Shown here: positions 1 through 11,706 of the stretch, in pieces | Layout of the letters: each line of letters begins with the position of its first letter | Position numbering within the stretch: position 1 is the first letter of the stretch | Assembly: GCA_017979445.1 (NCBI GenBank) | Contig: CM030719.1 | Span: 22,537,292 to 22,601,291, forward strand | DNA length: 64,000 bases | DNA from: Akebia trifoliata | Taxonomy: Eukaryota > Streptophyta > Magnoliopsida > Ranunculales > Lardizabalaceae | Direction of reading: 5' to 3' | The notes under the pieces: generated by a model | Told to the model about the DNA's origin: nothing | The model's input: only the letters and a program-made list of their open reading frames with translations | Databases searched by the model: none | Made by a program: the position numbers and the translations under genes

Positions 1-770
1 GCTCATGTCAAACATTCATGAGAATTGCGTTCTCTTTCCACTCTTCAAGCCTCGTTATCAACATCACTTGCGTTACTGCATGAGACATCACGAAACACAA
101 CTGAAGGTTCTGTATATTTGGATATGTTTTGCGTTACAAGCATTAGATTGTTCATTGTTCCCTATTGGTAACATATTGTGGTTCTTTTAATTATTTCTCT
201 TTGTTATTTATATCATCTTTAACCTCTTATCAAAAAAAATTATATCGTCGTGAATCCGACACTCCTTGCAGGTACGTATACTGTCTTTAAATTTTTTGTT
301 ATTAGATCATTTTTTATCTTTATTATTTGTTTAAAAGTTTTATACTGACCATTTCGAGGTCTTACTTGGGATTAGGTTCAAATTCTTTCACCATCAACCT
401 TTTTATCCCAATTTTGAGTTGTTTCTACATATTAAAAAAAAGAAGGGAATTTTAAGTTTTTTTTTTCTTTTTCTTTATGATTTCTATTTTATCTGTGTCC
501 AAGTGCTTGATGGATTGTATATCTGTCTATTTCAGAATTATTCTTTGTGATTTTTAGTTTGAATTGAATGTGGGTGTTGATTTGAAACAGGAGTGGGAGA
601 TCATTAATGATTTTTAGTTACATTTATGAAAGTTGAAGACGAGGGGTATTTGGGTCTTTTCATATTGTTAGTTGGGGTCTAGGACATCAATGTCAAACAT
701 AGGGGTATTTCCACTATTTAACAACAGGTGAAGGGGGGCAGGTGTAAAATATATATTTTTTATTTTAAAA
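1..770. other. AT-rich intergenic DNA, no gene recognised
   Basis: This stretch has only short ORFs without family features. It is AT-rich with poly-T tracts and looks like ordinary plant intergenic or transposon-internal DNA. It may be the inner part of the CACTA-like element whose end lies at 927, but its left border is outside the window. Confidence 0.4.
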
Positions 771-927
771 TACCTTATAGCGACGGTCGCTGACCGTCGC
801 TATATCCTTATTTTACTGTCGTTTTTTCTGACTGTCTTGGACAGTCGTTTTTAAAAAATCACTCCTTTTAAAACAACTCTTTTTGCGACTGTAGGGGCAG
901 TCGTTTTTGGCGCATTATGACGTAGTG
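771..927 (-). mobile_element. CACTA-like transposon terminus (one end only)
   Basis: The block ends at 923-927 in TAGTG, the reverse complement of CACTA, preceded by GACG. Just inside lie short GC-richer motifs of the form GACGGTC, GACTGTC and GACTGT in both orientations, including a near-perfect palindrome at about 777-803 (ATAGCGACGGTC and its complement). Such subterminal repeats are typical of plant CACTA (En/Spm) elements. Sequence from 928 on matches the second copy of the duplicated unit starting at 25077, so 927/928 is an insertion border. The 3-bp target duplication would be GCA (928-930), but the partner end is not in the window. No transposase is visible. Confidence 0.5.
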
Positions 928-3178
928 GCAATACTATCACGGTTCCTTAGATTCGCACACTAAACTTGGAGTTGGTGGTCTAAGTCGACTCAACTCATCT
1001 TTACCCCATCTAGCACGGGAGATAATTTTGAAATACCCACACCTCGTCTTGGTAGTGAGTTACTCCTTATCTTTGTTTGTTGTTTTCCAATTTGAATATA
1101 CTTGAATTAGTTAATTAGGTAGTAAAAAGCGCTCATCTTCGAAGGATGATCCAATAAGATAATGATTGAAAGTGATTACCAATTTCTTGCTCTAATTATG
1201 ATAATCAATCAATTCACTAAGCACCCAATCAAATTAATTAAAATCAATTAGACTTGACTATAGGGCCCATGAGTTCAATAAGAGAAATTCGCTTTAAGTT
1301 GCACCAATTACGCTTTTTGATCACTTTTGGTATCTAGTAAAATCTTGTCTTTTGAGATGATAAACTTAGTCTATTCAAGAAAGGAAGGAAATTTAAGAGT
1401 GTCTTTATTTATGCATAAGTGTCACTCCAGATTTGGAGATTTAAACTTGATTTATAGAATCAAGTTGGAAGGCGAGTTGCACTATTTCTATCTAATTATA
1501 AGTTGTCTCGAGTTAGGCAACTTATCTAGGTTCAGTCTTTTTTTTCGTTTGATTATTTGATCGACCGTGTGTTTTTAGCGTTTAATAAACCTTTGATGAA
1601 TGTAATAGTTAAATCTCTTGATCTTTCGATATAAAATGGTTATGAGCATGTCATGTCGAATATATTAAGTGAGGTGAATAGTCTAAATGATATGATCAAT
1701 ACTTTCCAAAAGCCACAAATTCACAACATACTCCATAGGTCTAAGTATGTCACATGAGTAGATAAATAAACACGATACTTATGTGTCTTGTGCGATAGTG
1801 ATGATCACGTAGTCAAGTGTGGCCCAAACTTATCCATCATGAACAATAACAGTCTCAAATCTTTTATGAGTACAATTGTTATTCGACGTTGACCCCTAAC
1901 CCGTTCAGTCAATCATATCATTCAAAAAGTTGGTCCCCTCCAATATAGGCAAAACGATTTCACTTATGATAGTTTTTTCTGCAACTATACACATGACAAC
2001 TCATTGATTTCTCAATAATCTTACTCAATCTTTCAACCATTCATAAAACCTCAACCGATGTACAATTGTCCTATTTCAACTTTTCAACCACCAATCGTAT
2101 TAGAATTTATGATGATAGAATTGTTAAATCTACAACAACAACTCATTCAACAACAATAAGAGAATGTTCAAGCCTTAGTATTTATGAAGACCCAATTAAG
2201 GCACCTAAAGTTATCCTTAGAAGAATGAAAGTTTGATTAATTTAAAAATGAGGATATCTCAATCCTAAAAAATCCACCACTATTCCAAGATATACTTTTA
2301 GTGACTAATTTCAATTCCATGAGGAACTCCATAATTGATAATCCATTTGCCTTTGAAGTCAAAATAGACATCAATTAGGTAACAAGACCAACCATAAGAA
2401 AGATGGAATTACAACTAGAGCAATAAGTTATCTCTTTAGAAGAGGGTGATCTGTTCTTAGAAGAAATAATCCCACAAAGCCAATCTTTGAAATAATTTCT
2501 CAAGGAAGAAGAAATTCATTTAGAATTGTCTATAAATTCATTTAGAATTGTCTATAAATTCATTTTCAAAAAACAATCTTGTCGTAGAGAACACAAGAAA
2601 AAATTTTGATCCTCTATTTACACCAACTCCTGAGAGTTTAATCACCACCAATAGTGAAATCTCTTTAAAAATTGATCAAAGTGTCACTTTCAACCTATAA
2701 TTTCGTAGAATTATAAGGACCTTATTGGTTCTATAATCTTCATCATCACAGGGAACACGGTAGTTGAATAATTACTCAAAAAGGTGAATTATTCAACGCA
2801 GAGAGACATAAGAAGGATGTTGGGTGTTTTGCAACATAATTTTCATATTGTTCGAACCATAAATATTTTTCTAAGTTATACACAGGATAAAAAATCAATT
2901 ATGGTGACTATCAAATTTAGTGATAAGAAAATTCCTAGGGATCACACATTTTCATAGGTCCAACTGCAAATGTTAAACTTAGCATTGCTTGGGAGGCAAC
3001 CCATGAATCCGAGTTAAGACCCTTAACTCTAATAAGTCTGGCTAAAGACGTAAAACTTAGTGCTATTAGGAGGCAACCTGCTATTTTATTTTTAATAGTT
3101 ATTTTGTCATGCGTTTTTATTCAACAAAGCCTAAGAATCATTCACCCAAGTTATAAGAACAACATAAATGTCAGATTT
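928..3178. repeat. Duplicated unit, copy 1, left part (retroelement-derived)
   Basis: This segment aligns almost base for base with 25077-27287. It includes a stretch at about 1770-2235 that in copy 2 still encodes a gag-like peptide; here it is broken by stops. Near 2975-3075 there are CTTGGGAGGCAACCCAT-like segments, which I associate with the inner parts of Athila/gypsy-type retrotransposons (recollection, not searched). Compared with copy 2 it lacks about 215 bp just before the solo LTR insertion. No intact gene is seen. Confidence 0.6.
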
Positions 3179-4009
3179 TGTAAAATCCCGAGTTTTCGAT
3201 TCGTATCTCGAGAAAAAAAATAAATAATAGAATTTTGAGAAAATCTTAAAAGTGAGACTTAGGGGGTAAAACTTTAGGATGTTTCTGATAATTTTTAATG
3301 GAATCTGACCTCACCATTGGATTCAAAATGATCGAAAAATATACTTTAGCTCGTAAACATCTCAAATGCGAATCTGAACAGAAAAGTTGCAAACTCCTTG
3401 ATTATCGAGTCAAATCAAGATAAAATAATGACTTTTTACTAGAGTAAGAATTTTTAAAATTCGATTACACCATTGGATTCATAACGAAAAATTATTGAAC
3501 ATGGACTATATACTGGAGATTAGGAAGTTAAATTATCGTCAAAAACAAAATCGACGTCAATTTTAGGGTCACATCGGACCAGAAATGTAAATTTTTGTTA
3601 GAGATATAATTTGTAGAAATTGACTATATCATTAGATCCAAAACGAAAAATTAGACGAAATAAAGTATTCATTCATCACTTTTGAAGTCCGAATGGTCAA
3701 ATTATTATCGATCGAAATAATAGGCAAAATACCGATTTCGTTCCAAAGTTTATATAAATAAAATTTTTTTAATCATCGTCTTCCCTAACCCGTCCAAAAC
3801 CAGCCAATTATTAACGAAATTTTTTTTTAAATTTTTTTTCAAACCTTCAAACTCCAATTCGTCGCGAATAGTATGTCTTTAACTATCGACGCAAAAGAGT
3901 GAAACGTCCGCAGCCTCGTTTTCTACAAAACCCACCATAGTTCCTTCCATTTTCTCACATTTTTCACCCCGTATCGTCAAAATCAGCCATATATATATAT
4001 ATATATATA

Positions 4010-4385
4010 GGGACAGTTCAGCAGTCCTAAAGTTTGCCAAGTTTGGTGCCAAACATTTTTCAAAATATGGGTTGGAAGCTTTGGAATGAGCTGATTTTTT
4101 GTGAGGATGATCTCTATGATGAGGAGATCATCCTTACCTAAAATCAGCCTATTCTAAAACTTCTAACCCCATCAAAAGTGATTTACAAAAATTGGACGGT
4201 CCACGATTCTTCAACTTGTAAACTAGGGTTAGAAGTTTCAAAATGAGTGAGGATGATCTCTTCACCGTAGAGATCATCTTCACAAAAAATCAGCCTATTC
4301 CAAAACTTCTAACCCCATCAAAAGTTATTTACAAAAAATGTTTGGCTCCAAACTTGGCAAACTTTAGGGCTGCCGAACCGCTCCC
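4010..4385. mobile_element. Double-hairpin foldback MITE in (TA)n, copy 1
   Basis: The element is flanked on both sides by (TA)n. Its terminal inverted repeats of about 50 bp share the core CTAAAGTTTGCCAAGTTTGG and its complement. Inside are two hairpin modules around GAGGATGATCTC and GAGATCATCCT, flanked by CTTCTAACCCCATCAAAA. It has no coding capacity. It lies inside the solo LTR, so it inserted after that LTR. The (TA)n location recalls the behaviour described for rice Micron elements. Confidence 0.8.
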
Positions 4386-5273
4386 TATATTATATATATA
4401 TATGGGGGTTTCACAACTTCAACCTCGGATTTCATCCGTTTCGGGATTAAACCGTCCTCTGTCGCAGAAGGGAGAAATGACGATGGTGTCGAGATCTTCG
4501 AAACCATTGGGTTAGATTTGAAAATCAGTCATCTTGAAGTTTGAATCATCTCGATTTCCGTGTCGACCGTCTCAATTTTCATGCACGCACTTCGATCATT
4601 TCACACATAGATAGTAATGAACTTTCAATTTCTATTAGTAATTGTAGATTATGAAAATTTCATTTAGGATTTTATTAAAAATTTGTGATGTGTTTCCAAA
4701 AATATAAAATTCTTTTTGTTATTTTAAATTCACGCAAGAACTTGCATGTTTGATGTGTTTAACTATATTTTATAACAAAATATACGTGGGTAAGATATCT
4801 CACTAGGTTATTTCCATCAGTTGGGTCCTGTGTATCGCTTGGACCCCGTTTTGATATAAGTTTTGGTATTTTTTTTAATGTTATTGATAAAAATGAATTT
4901 CATAGTTGGAAAAATGATTTAATATTCAACGAACTCAAATTGAGTTGATGAATATCAGAAAGTGAAAATTTTGTTTGAAAGATTAAAAATAGTAAAAATT
5001 GAAAAAAGGAAAAAAGGGTATGAAACGGTAAAATGTTAGTCACACCCGAGGGGTGATATCTACATTTTACATTGTTGTATTGTGTGTAGGTTGGTGAACA
5101 GATATCCAGGGATAATGTTACTGGTTGCATGTTTATTTACTTTCTATTAGTGCGAGCTACTGTTTACTTTTCCGTTCTATTATTTATTTTAGGTCGGGTG
5201 GTCACACTTGCATGGTAGGAAACTGGATATCCATTCTCAATCTTGTATTGTTAATTTCTTTTTTATTTTCAAA

Positions 5274-5280
<7 letters not shown>

Positions 5281-5321
<41 letters not shown>
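5281..5321. repeat. (TA)n microsatellite
   Basis: About 20 uninterrupted TA units inside the solo LTR. No foldback element is present at this tract. Confidence 0.95.
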
Positions 5322-6591
5322 CTATTTTGTGAGCTGTTAAAGAGTTTGTGAATGCCTGAAGGGATAGTGCGTCATATCATTCGGAGTGGTGTACTATCCT
5401 GGGATGTATGGTAGGGACCACCAAGCTCATACGTGATATGGGAAGCATATGAGAGTGGAGTCACAATTGGAATCCGGATTATTCCTCTCTCTTTACTAGT
5501 GAACTTGTAATGTAAATGTGGTCGTATACTAATGGTTTGTATACTTGGGAATCACATGCACGCCTGACAAGCATAGATGAAGATGATTAGTCAGTGATTA
5601 CTAACAATTTATAGTAGTTGAACGTTCTAGCACATTGAAAAGAGACCCATTACTTACAGTAACGTCAAACGACCAGCTTGAGCCGGATAAATGGTCCAGC
5701 AAGTGAGGTAAACAGCGATCAGCCACAAAATCAGGAACTAATACTTTATTATGAAATATCATATTCCGATTAGGAACGATCCAGTCGTGAATCCCAACTC
5801 TCTAATTCTACTACTCCACCATTGTGTATTATGTATCTGTTGCCTTATTTTGATATATAAAATGAAATGCATGTTTAATATTTTTATTTGATCAATTAGA
5901 TTTATATAAAAAGAAAATGTTATAGTGAGTACTGTTGATTGATGTAATGTGAGTTTTAAAATTTTTAGTTGCTCATCCCTAGCTATATATACTAGTTAAT
6001 CGTAGTTTCTTTTGTAAAACTTTCTATATTTTAAAATGATTCAGTATGTTTATTCGTTTATGTTAGAAGAAGTTATTGACATAAATTATTTGCTTACCTA
6101 CTGGGTAACCATTGTTACTCACATTTTCCTTCTCCAATTTTTTTAGTTTCAGATCCGGAGCTTGGTAAGACAAGTGTAGAACATGAGTGAGGACTATCTG
6201 GTAGGTTAGATAGACAACCAGAATTCGTTACCTGGTGAATTCTAGGACTATATCCCCTAGTGGTATCAATTTGTCTAGAGGTATTTTAAATTATGTATTT
6301 GAGTATTAGGAATTTTTGTTATAATGAGGAATTTCTGTATAATCATGTATATAAATTTTTTCTTCCGCACTCTGATCTATCGTACGTTATTAGATGTATA
6401 TAGGCTTCCACTAGTATTATATTTTTGTATGTATATATGCAGGATTGTATGTCGTTTATTAGGTGCAGGTTGAACGTCTTGGAATGCTAACATAAACAGA
6501 GGAGATCATGCCGAAATTTCGAGACGCCACCTTGTGCATCGAGATCTGACATGGGAGTTTGTGTTAGCATTTGGTGGGACTTCACAGATTT

Positions 6592-7960
6592 CTACCTATT
6601 TTTTCTTTTTTTATTTCAAAAATCATAAAAATTTAAAAAAATTTGAAAAATATTTTTGTGGCAACTTTGTTGTATTTTGTTCAAAATCTTAGTTTGTATC
6701 TTTAACCATTTTGTTAAAAATATTAAATTAACCTTTAATTGGAAGCTTTGATTTAGAGTCTTTATTCGTGTTTCTCTTAGATAAAAATTACAATAAAGTT
6801 ACATTTTATTTGTAATTACTTCTAATAAAATTACCAAGAGTCTAAGTTGAATTAAGTGAGTTTTTTACCTTCTTTCTACCTAGAGTATGAGAAAAATTGG
6901 GTTTGATGAACTTTGACTTCCTTGTTCATTTGGTTGGTTGATTAGAAGAAAAATAGACATAGGTTGAATATGTCTTGAATAACAACCATTAATTAGATTG
7001 TATATCTTAAAAGAGGCTGCATACTTTTCTTTGAAAAATGAGTAGAAAAGAAAAAGAAAAAGATCTCTCGAAGAAAGAAAAAAGAAATATTCAAAATTTA
7101 AAAGTTTAGAGTTTCAGTAGGGTGAAAGTCATCAAGTGTAAAAATGAGAGTACACTAGAATATCACAGATAAAACACCCTAAAAGTATTAATGCGAACAT
7201 TCACACTTCTCACTAGCCTAGACATGATGCTAAATTTTGAATTAAACCCCAAGTTAATCTAATTATTCTTGAGTATATTGAAGATTTTTTCGAAGTCACT
7301 CTATGGAAATCGAATTTCTAAAGTTTCTATGTTATAATTACTATTTCTTAAAGTTCAATTTTAAGTCTAAGTTTTGTCATAGAGAAATAAGAGTTGAGAC
7401 TCTATACCAAGTGTTACTTCCAAATGACTAACAAACCATAATTAACTTGTACTTTTCAATATAAGTTTTGATTTTGACAATTTTTTACTTCAAAATTATT
7501 TTTAACTTTGTGGGTATATTCTCTGCAAAACCTCACCAGTCAAACTCATCCACTAAGGATAAACTAATGGATTAAGGACTTGTTGCATCTGTTAAATGTA
7601 GTTGAAATGCTTGTAAAAGTGGTAGTTTTATTTTTTGGGGAATAGAAAAAAAGAAGTTTGGAGGTGTAATCAATGTCTCAAAACATTGATTTATTCGTAC
7701 TTTTCCCTAGTATTTATATTAGTTTTTATCCATATTTCTCTATATTAAGTAAATAATCATGTTAAAACTTGAAATATTACGTTGCATATTTTTCCATGCT
7801 AATTAGGCTTAATTATGCACAAATAATTGTATTTATCAAAAATCTTTATTGCGTGTGTTCATTGTGCAGATCAAAGATCAAACCATCAAATTGGGCCCTA
7901 AAATAAAAAACAAGACATTGCATTTCAATATGGAGGACCAATTAAGAATCCTGACGAAAC
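6592..7960. repeat. Duplicated unit, copy 1, middle part
   Basis: The segment resumes homology with copy 2 at about 27507-28870 directly after the solo LTR. It is AT-rich, with poly-A/T and an AAAAGAAAAAGA tract near 7045. No gene is recognised. Confidence 0.6.
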
Positions 7961-7989
7961 CTCATGACCAAAGATTTCAATCTAACCTC

Positions 7990-8534
7990 AGCGCGGTGAG
8001 CCACTTGGGTAGCGTGGTGAACCTCGGTTGGAATGCCCTAAAATCGTGCGACTGTGATTCGCACGTGAACCTGAATCCTCATGCAATTATGAGCAATTGC
8101 CAATCGGAGCCCTTCGAGTATACCTTGTAGCTTGTGGTATAAGATAGATCTTGGAGGTTCGCAACTTGCTAGAGTAGCCTTCACGTTGCCCTCGTGGTCT
8201 AAAATGATAGCAACAAAACCACCTCTAAAGGTAGAGAAAGTGCCATCACTATTTAGTGCCTGCCCACACACCAAATTGAGGTTTATAGTCCAGGAACAAA
8301 AACTCTTCTTTTGTGGGTGAAGGCAACATTCAAATCCTAAGCAGGCATGAAAGGCCTGTTGTAGTCCGAATCTTCTATGTTATCGATGTCATCCTTGAAC
8401 TTGATCCAAATATCTTCCAAGATGTTGTGGAAAACCAAAGTTGGATTCTTAAATTTATTTTGGTAAATTTGATTACATCTTTCCCTCCACAGATGATAAA
8501 TAAATGCGTAAAAGGTTATTTACTTCAATCATAA
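7990..8534 (-). mobile_element. LINE ORF2 C-terminal remnant (zf-RVT tail plus RNase H-like), copy 1
   Basis: Read on the minus strand, 8534-8313 resembles the stretch after the zf-RVT domain of plant LINE or RT-like ORFs (a HLWRERC-type motif, seen best in copy 2). 8274-8038 resembles the RVT_3 RNase H-like domain: NSDGTFSTFRGGFVAI, then ILDHEGNVKATLAS, then ILYHKLQGILEGLRLA. The two parts are out of frame with each other and stops intervene, so this is a dead fragment. The same fragment lies at about 28890-29444 as part of the duplicated unit. The plus-strand ORFs here are shadows. Confidence 0.65.
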
Positions 8535-9205
8535 CCCTAAAAGAAGATGAGGACTTTTTATGTCTTTCTTAGGGGTCGCTATATTTGCACCCACCAAAGT
8601 GACCTATTGCACCCACTTTCTTGCGATACCCACCTTAATTTTAAAATAACTCTTTAAATTGCATATGCCTAATAAATTTGTTTTAACCTATATTGCTTAT
8701 TGCACACATCTAGAGGTATCAAATCATTTCTTCTTCCCTCTCTCTCTCTCTTATTCTTCTTCTTTGCATATAGAAAGTTTTCAATGAGAATTTTATACTT
8801 TGATCTTACCTGTTTTTTCTTACCCTAGCACTATCAATCAAGTCGAAACCATTCAAATGAGAAAATTATGTTCGGTAGATACTTATAAAATCAATTTTGT
8901 AATGTTCGATAGAAAGTTTTGTTCGTTAGATACCTACTAAATATGTTTGGTAATATTTAGTAGGACCTACTGAATTTGCAAAACAAGCTCGGTTTGAACC
9001 TATCGAGCAAAGTGTGTCAAATTATTTTTGACTTTTTCAAATAAAACTCATCGTTTTAGAGATTTTAATAGTAACTTTTTCATCTTCATTGTTGATTAAA
9101 TGCAACAAAAAAAAAAAAAAAATTCAAATAAATAAGATAAATTAAAAAAAAAATTAATTCTAATCTTTATTCAACCTCTCACAAAACTCAAAAAAAGATG
9201 AATAT

Positions 9206-9241
<36 letters not shown>

Positions 9242-9537
9242 TAGGAAGATGAAGAAGGAACAAAGGAAGAAGAATACGGGGGTTTTTTATTTGGTAGATT
9301 GTAGTGTGTACAATAAGTAAAAACTAAAAGGGTAAAAAAGTTATTTGCCTGTATTATAAAAGTCACTTAAGTGGGTGTAATTGACCGTTGTGTACAAATA
9401 GAATAACCGCTTTCTTAGTCTTCAGTGTGTCAAGTACGTTGCTTTATTGCATTCACATTAACTTTAAAAAAAAAACACCATTATTACTTATGAGACACGG
9501 CCTTACCCCGTACTCCAATATTGACCATCAAAGAAGT
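8535..9537. repeat. Duplicated unit, copy 1, with (GA)n tract
   Basis: Non-coding sequence homologous to about 29459-30440. It holds a (GA)n/(AG)n tract at about 9203-9238 and poly-A runs near 9105-9150. No gene is recognised; the minus-strand peptide with Ser-Leu repeats is encoded by the (GA)n tract. Confidence 0.6.
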
Positions 9538-9645
9538 TTTTTTTTTTTTTTTTTTGTCGATTAATGGGGGGTTAGGCAGACCCCGAACCAGAAAAAACAA
9601 GATTACAACCTATCATAGGCATGCCCAGAAGCATCCTTACATATA
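9538..9645 (-). mobile_element. 5'-truncated LINE/SINE 3' end with poly(A)
   Basis: A run of 19 T (9537-9555) is followed by about 90 bp absent from copy 2, where the flanks (gaagt and agttgatgac, near 30445) are directly joined. Read on the minus strand it is a short 3' end with GGGGTCTGCCTAACCCCCC just before a poly(A) tail, the layout of a severely 5'-truncated plant LINE. Only a trivial target duplication can be made out. Confidence 0.6.
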
Positions 9646-9655
9646 AGTTGATGAC

Positions 9656-9745
9656 TTATACTTTTGGAGTCTTTAAAGCGCACTACTTTATTGCATTATC
9701 TTATACTTTTGGAGTCTTTAAAGCGCACTACTTTATTGCATTATC
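9656..9745. repeat. Tandem duplication of about 45 bp, two units
   Basis: Two near-identical units containing CTTTTGGAGTCTTTAAAGCG lie side by side. The same pair, slightly decayed, occurs at about 30450-30535, so it predates the large duplication. Confidence 0.85.
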
Positions 9746-10905
9746 GTAATGGGTTGGGATCCGTTGACTCGGCTCACGAAAAAACACATGATCCATCCTT
9801 TAAACACAAAATTCCCTTAGCTTTAATTAAATTACACAAATGCCATGATCTATTTTTGGATAAGACTTTTAGAATTTAGAAATTAAAAAAAATCCGGTAA
9901 ATAGAACTCGTGAGATCGTAGGTTTGCAAGTGACAATCTCGCATGTATCAAGTGACTATCATGTCGGTTCACTACTTTTATCGAGATTGTTATTTTGAAA
10001 AAAAAAAAATACAGCGAGATTGTCACTTTAAACCTGCAAGATCATCACTTGAAGAACATGTGATCTCACATGTTCACGTTTTGATAATTAAAATGAACAA
10101 TTTACCAAATTTGGAATTTTGTAATATTAGGCTCACGAAATGGTAATTTACCCTATCAAAAATATATTAGTCATCCGAGAAAATAAATAATACTTGTCCA
10201 TCATGGGCAATGCCCCATATTTCAATGGGAACTTGGAAAAATATGATGTTTTTTTTGTAAGAGAATTAATTAATAGACCTGTGGGAGGGATTCCACTGAT
10301 ATATATACTGCTAATTTTAAACATTTAGATTTATTTTTCAATTTATTTTGACTATTTATAACAAAAAATGAAGAACATATTAGAAATTCTAAATTTGGAA
10401 TATTTTTTTCGTAATTTGATTAAAATATCCCTTTCACAATAATAATATATGCATTTTGGGTATTACGAAGATCTATCTAGTCTCGAAGTCAAAAATCTTG
10501 GAAAAAAAAATAAAGATCACATGTATGGTATCGAGTTCACCACTTTTTATTGGTGAGTTCAACATTTTTATTGTCAGAGTTCACCACTTCCCATTTACTT
10601 GTTCAACATATTTATCATCGAGTTTGGCAATTTTTATTGTCAAGTTCTACAATTTTTTTTAAATTTTTGTTAAGAGTTATTGCGGTGAATATATCTGTTC
10701 ATATAGATTTTATGAAAATTTTAAGAGCAATTGTGGTGGATATATCTGTCACTATAGTGTTGCATTTGACAATTTTTTAAATTTTCGAACTCAACAATAA
10801 AAACTGTACAATAAAAAAGTGGTTAGCTCAACAATAACAATGTTAACCTTGACAATATAAAGCTGTGAACCCTACATTGTAAATATATATATATATATAG
10901 ATAGA
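9746..10905. other. Intergenic; end of homology with copy 2, then private DNA
   Basis: Homology with copy 2 continues to about 10220 (31040 in copy 2) and is then lost. At 10528-10872 there are loosely mirrored motifs (GAGTTCACCACTTTTTATT and, inverted, near GTGAACCCTACATTG) that could be a degraded foldback element of low certainty. No gene is recognised. Confidence 0.4.
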
Positions 10906-11283
10906 GGGTGGTTCCTATGACCCCCATTACGACTCACATTGCAACACACCGTTTGTCTTATATGGGCAAAAATGTTTGGAATGAGCTGATTTTTTGTGAG
11001 AATGATCTCTGTGATGAGGGGATCATCCTGGCAAAAAATCAGCCCATTCCAAAACTTCTAACCCCATCAAAATTGATTTACAAAAATTGGACGGTCTAAA
11101 ATTTTTCAACTTGTAAACATGAGGCTAGAAGTTTCATAATGAGCTGATTTTTGGCAAGGATGATCTCTTCACCATAGAGATCATCCTTACAAAAAATCAG
11201 CCCATTCCAAACATTTTTGCCCATATAAGACAAAACGGTGTGTCGCAATGTGAGTCGTAATGGGGGTCTACGGAACCCGACCC
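10906..11283. mobile_element. Double-hairpin foldback MITE in (TA)n, copy 2
   Basis: Flanked by (TA)n on both sides. The terminal inverted repeats of about 50 bp share CCCCCATTACGACTCACATT and its complement, and ACACCGTTT and its complement. The interior holds the same GATGATCTC/GAGATCATC hairpin modules as the element at 4010-4385, although the terminal repeats differ in sequence. It stands 13 bp from the next element. Confidence 0.85.
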
Positions 11284-11296
11284 ATATATATATAAA

Positions 11297-11661
11297 GGGT
11301 CTCGTTCAGCACCAAACATTTTGGCCAACCATTTTTCGTCCTTCATGGGTTAGAAGTTTTGGAATGGGCTGATTTTTTGTGAGGATGATCTCCTCACCGA
11401 AGAGATCATCCTCACAAAAAATCAGCCCATTCCAAAACTTCTAACCCCATGCTTATAAGTTGAAAAATCGTGGACCGTCCATTTTTTGTAAACCATTTTT
11501 GATGGGGTTAGAAGTTTTGGAAGGGGCTGATTTTTGGTGAGGATGATCTCCTCACCGTAGAGATCATCCTCACCAAAAATCAGCCTATTCCAAAACCTCT
11601 AACCCATGTTTTGAAAAATATTTTGCCTAAATGTTTGTCAAAATGTTTGTTGCTGAACGGG

Positions 11662-11665
<4 letters not shown>
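11297..11665. mobile_element. Double-hairpin foldback MITE in (TA)n, copy 3 (best preserved)
   Basis: The terminal inverted repeats begin GGGTCTCGTTCAGCACCAAA and end with the near-perfect complement (GCTGAACGGGACCC). The first internal hairpin is a perfect 46-bp inverted repeat: 11347-11392 pairs with 11402-11447 across a 9-nt loop. A second similar but imperfect hairpin lies at about 11504-11610. A (TA)n tract follows at 11666-11701. Confidence 0.9.

Positions 11666-11701
<36 letters not shown>
11666..11701. repeat. (TA)n microsatellite
   Basis: About 17 TA units at the right border of the foldback element. Confidence 0.9.

Positions 11702-11706
<5 letters not shown>

Larger units (their letters stand above)
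3174..6591. mobile_element. Solo LTR of a large retrotransposon with GATTT target duplication
   Basis: The element runs from TGTAAAATCCC at 3179 to GACTTCACA ending at 6586, so it is 3,408 bp with TG...CA ends. GATTT stands directly on both sides (3174-3178 and 6587-6591). The matching empty site is seen once in copy 2 (CAGATTTCTACC near 27505). There is no internal domain, primer site or polypurine tract, so it is a solo LTR left by LTR-LTR recombination. The TGTAA(A)ATCCC start, large size and inner style resemble plant Tekay/Del chromovirus LTRs; that assignment is from memory. A foldback element (4010-4385) and a (TA)n tract (5281-5321) are nested inside. Confidence 0.85.

Noticed and set aside
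8132..8534. Plus-strand ORFs duplicated at 29057-29459
   Set aside because: Shadows of the minus-strand LINE remnant; their conservation reflects the recent duplication, not selection.
9160..9366. Ser-Leu-rich minus-strand ORF
   Set aside because: Encoded by a (GA)n microsatellite.
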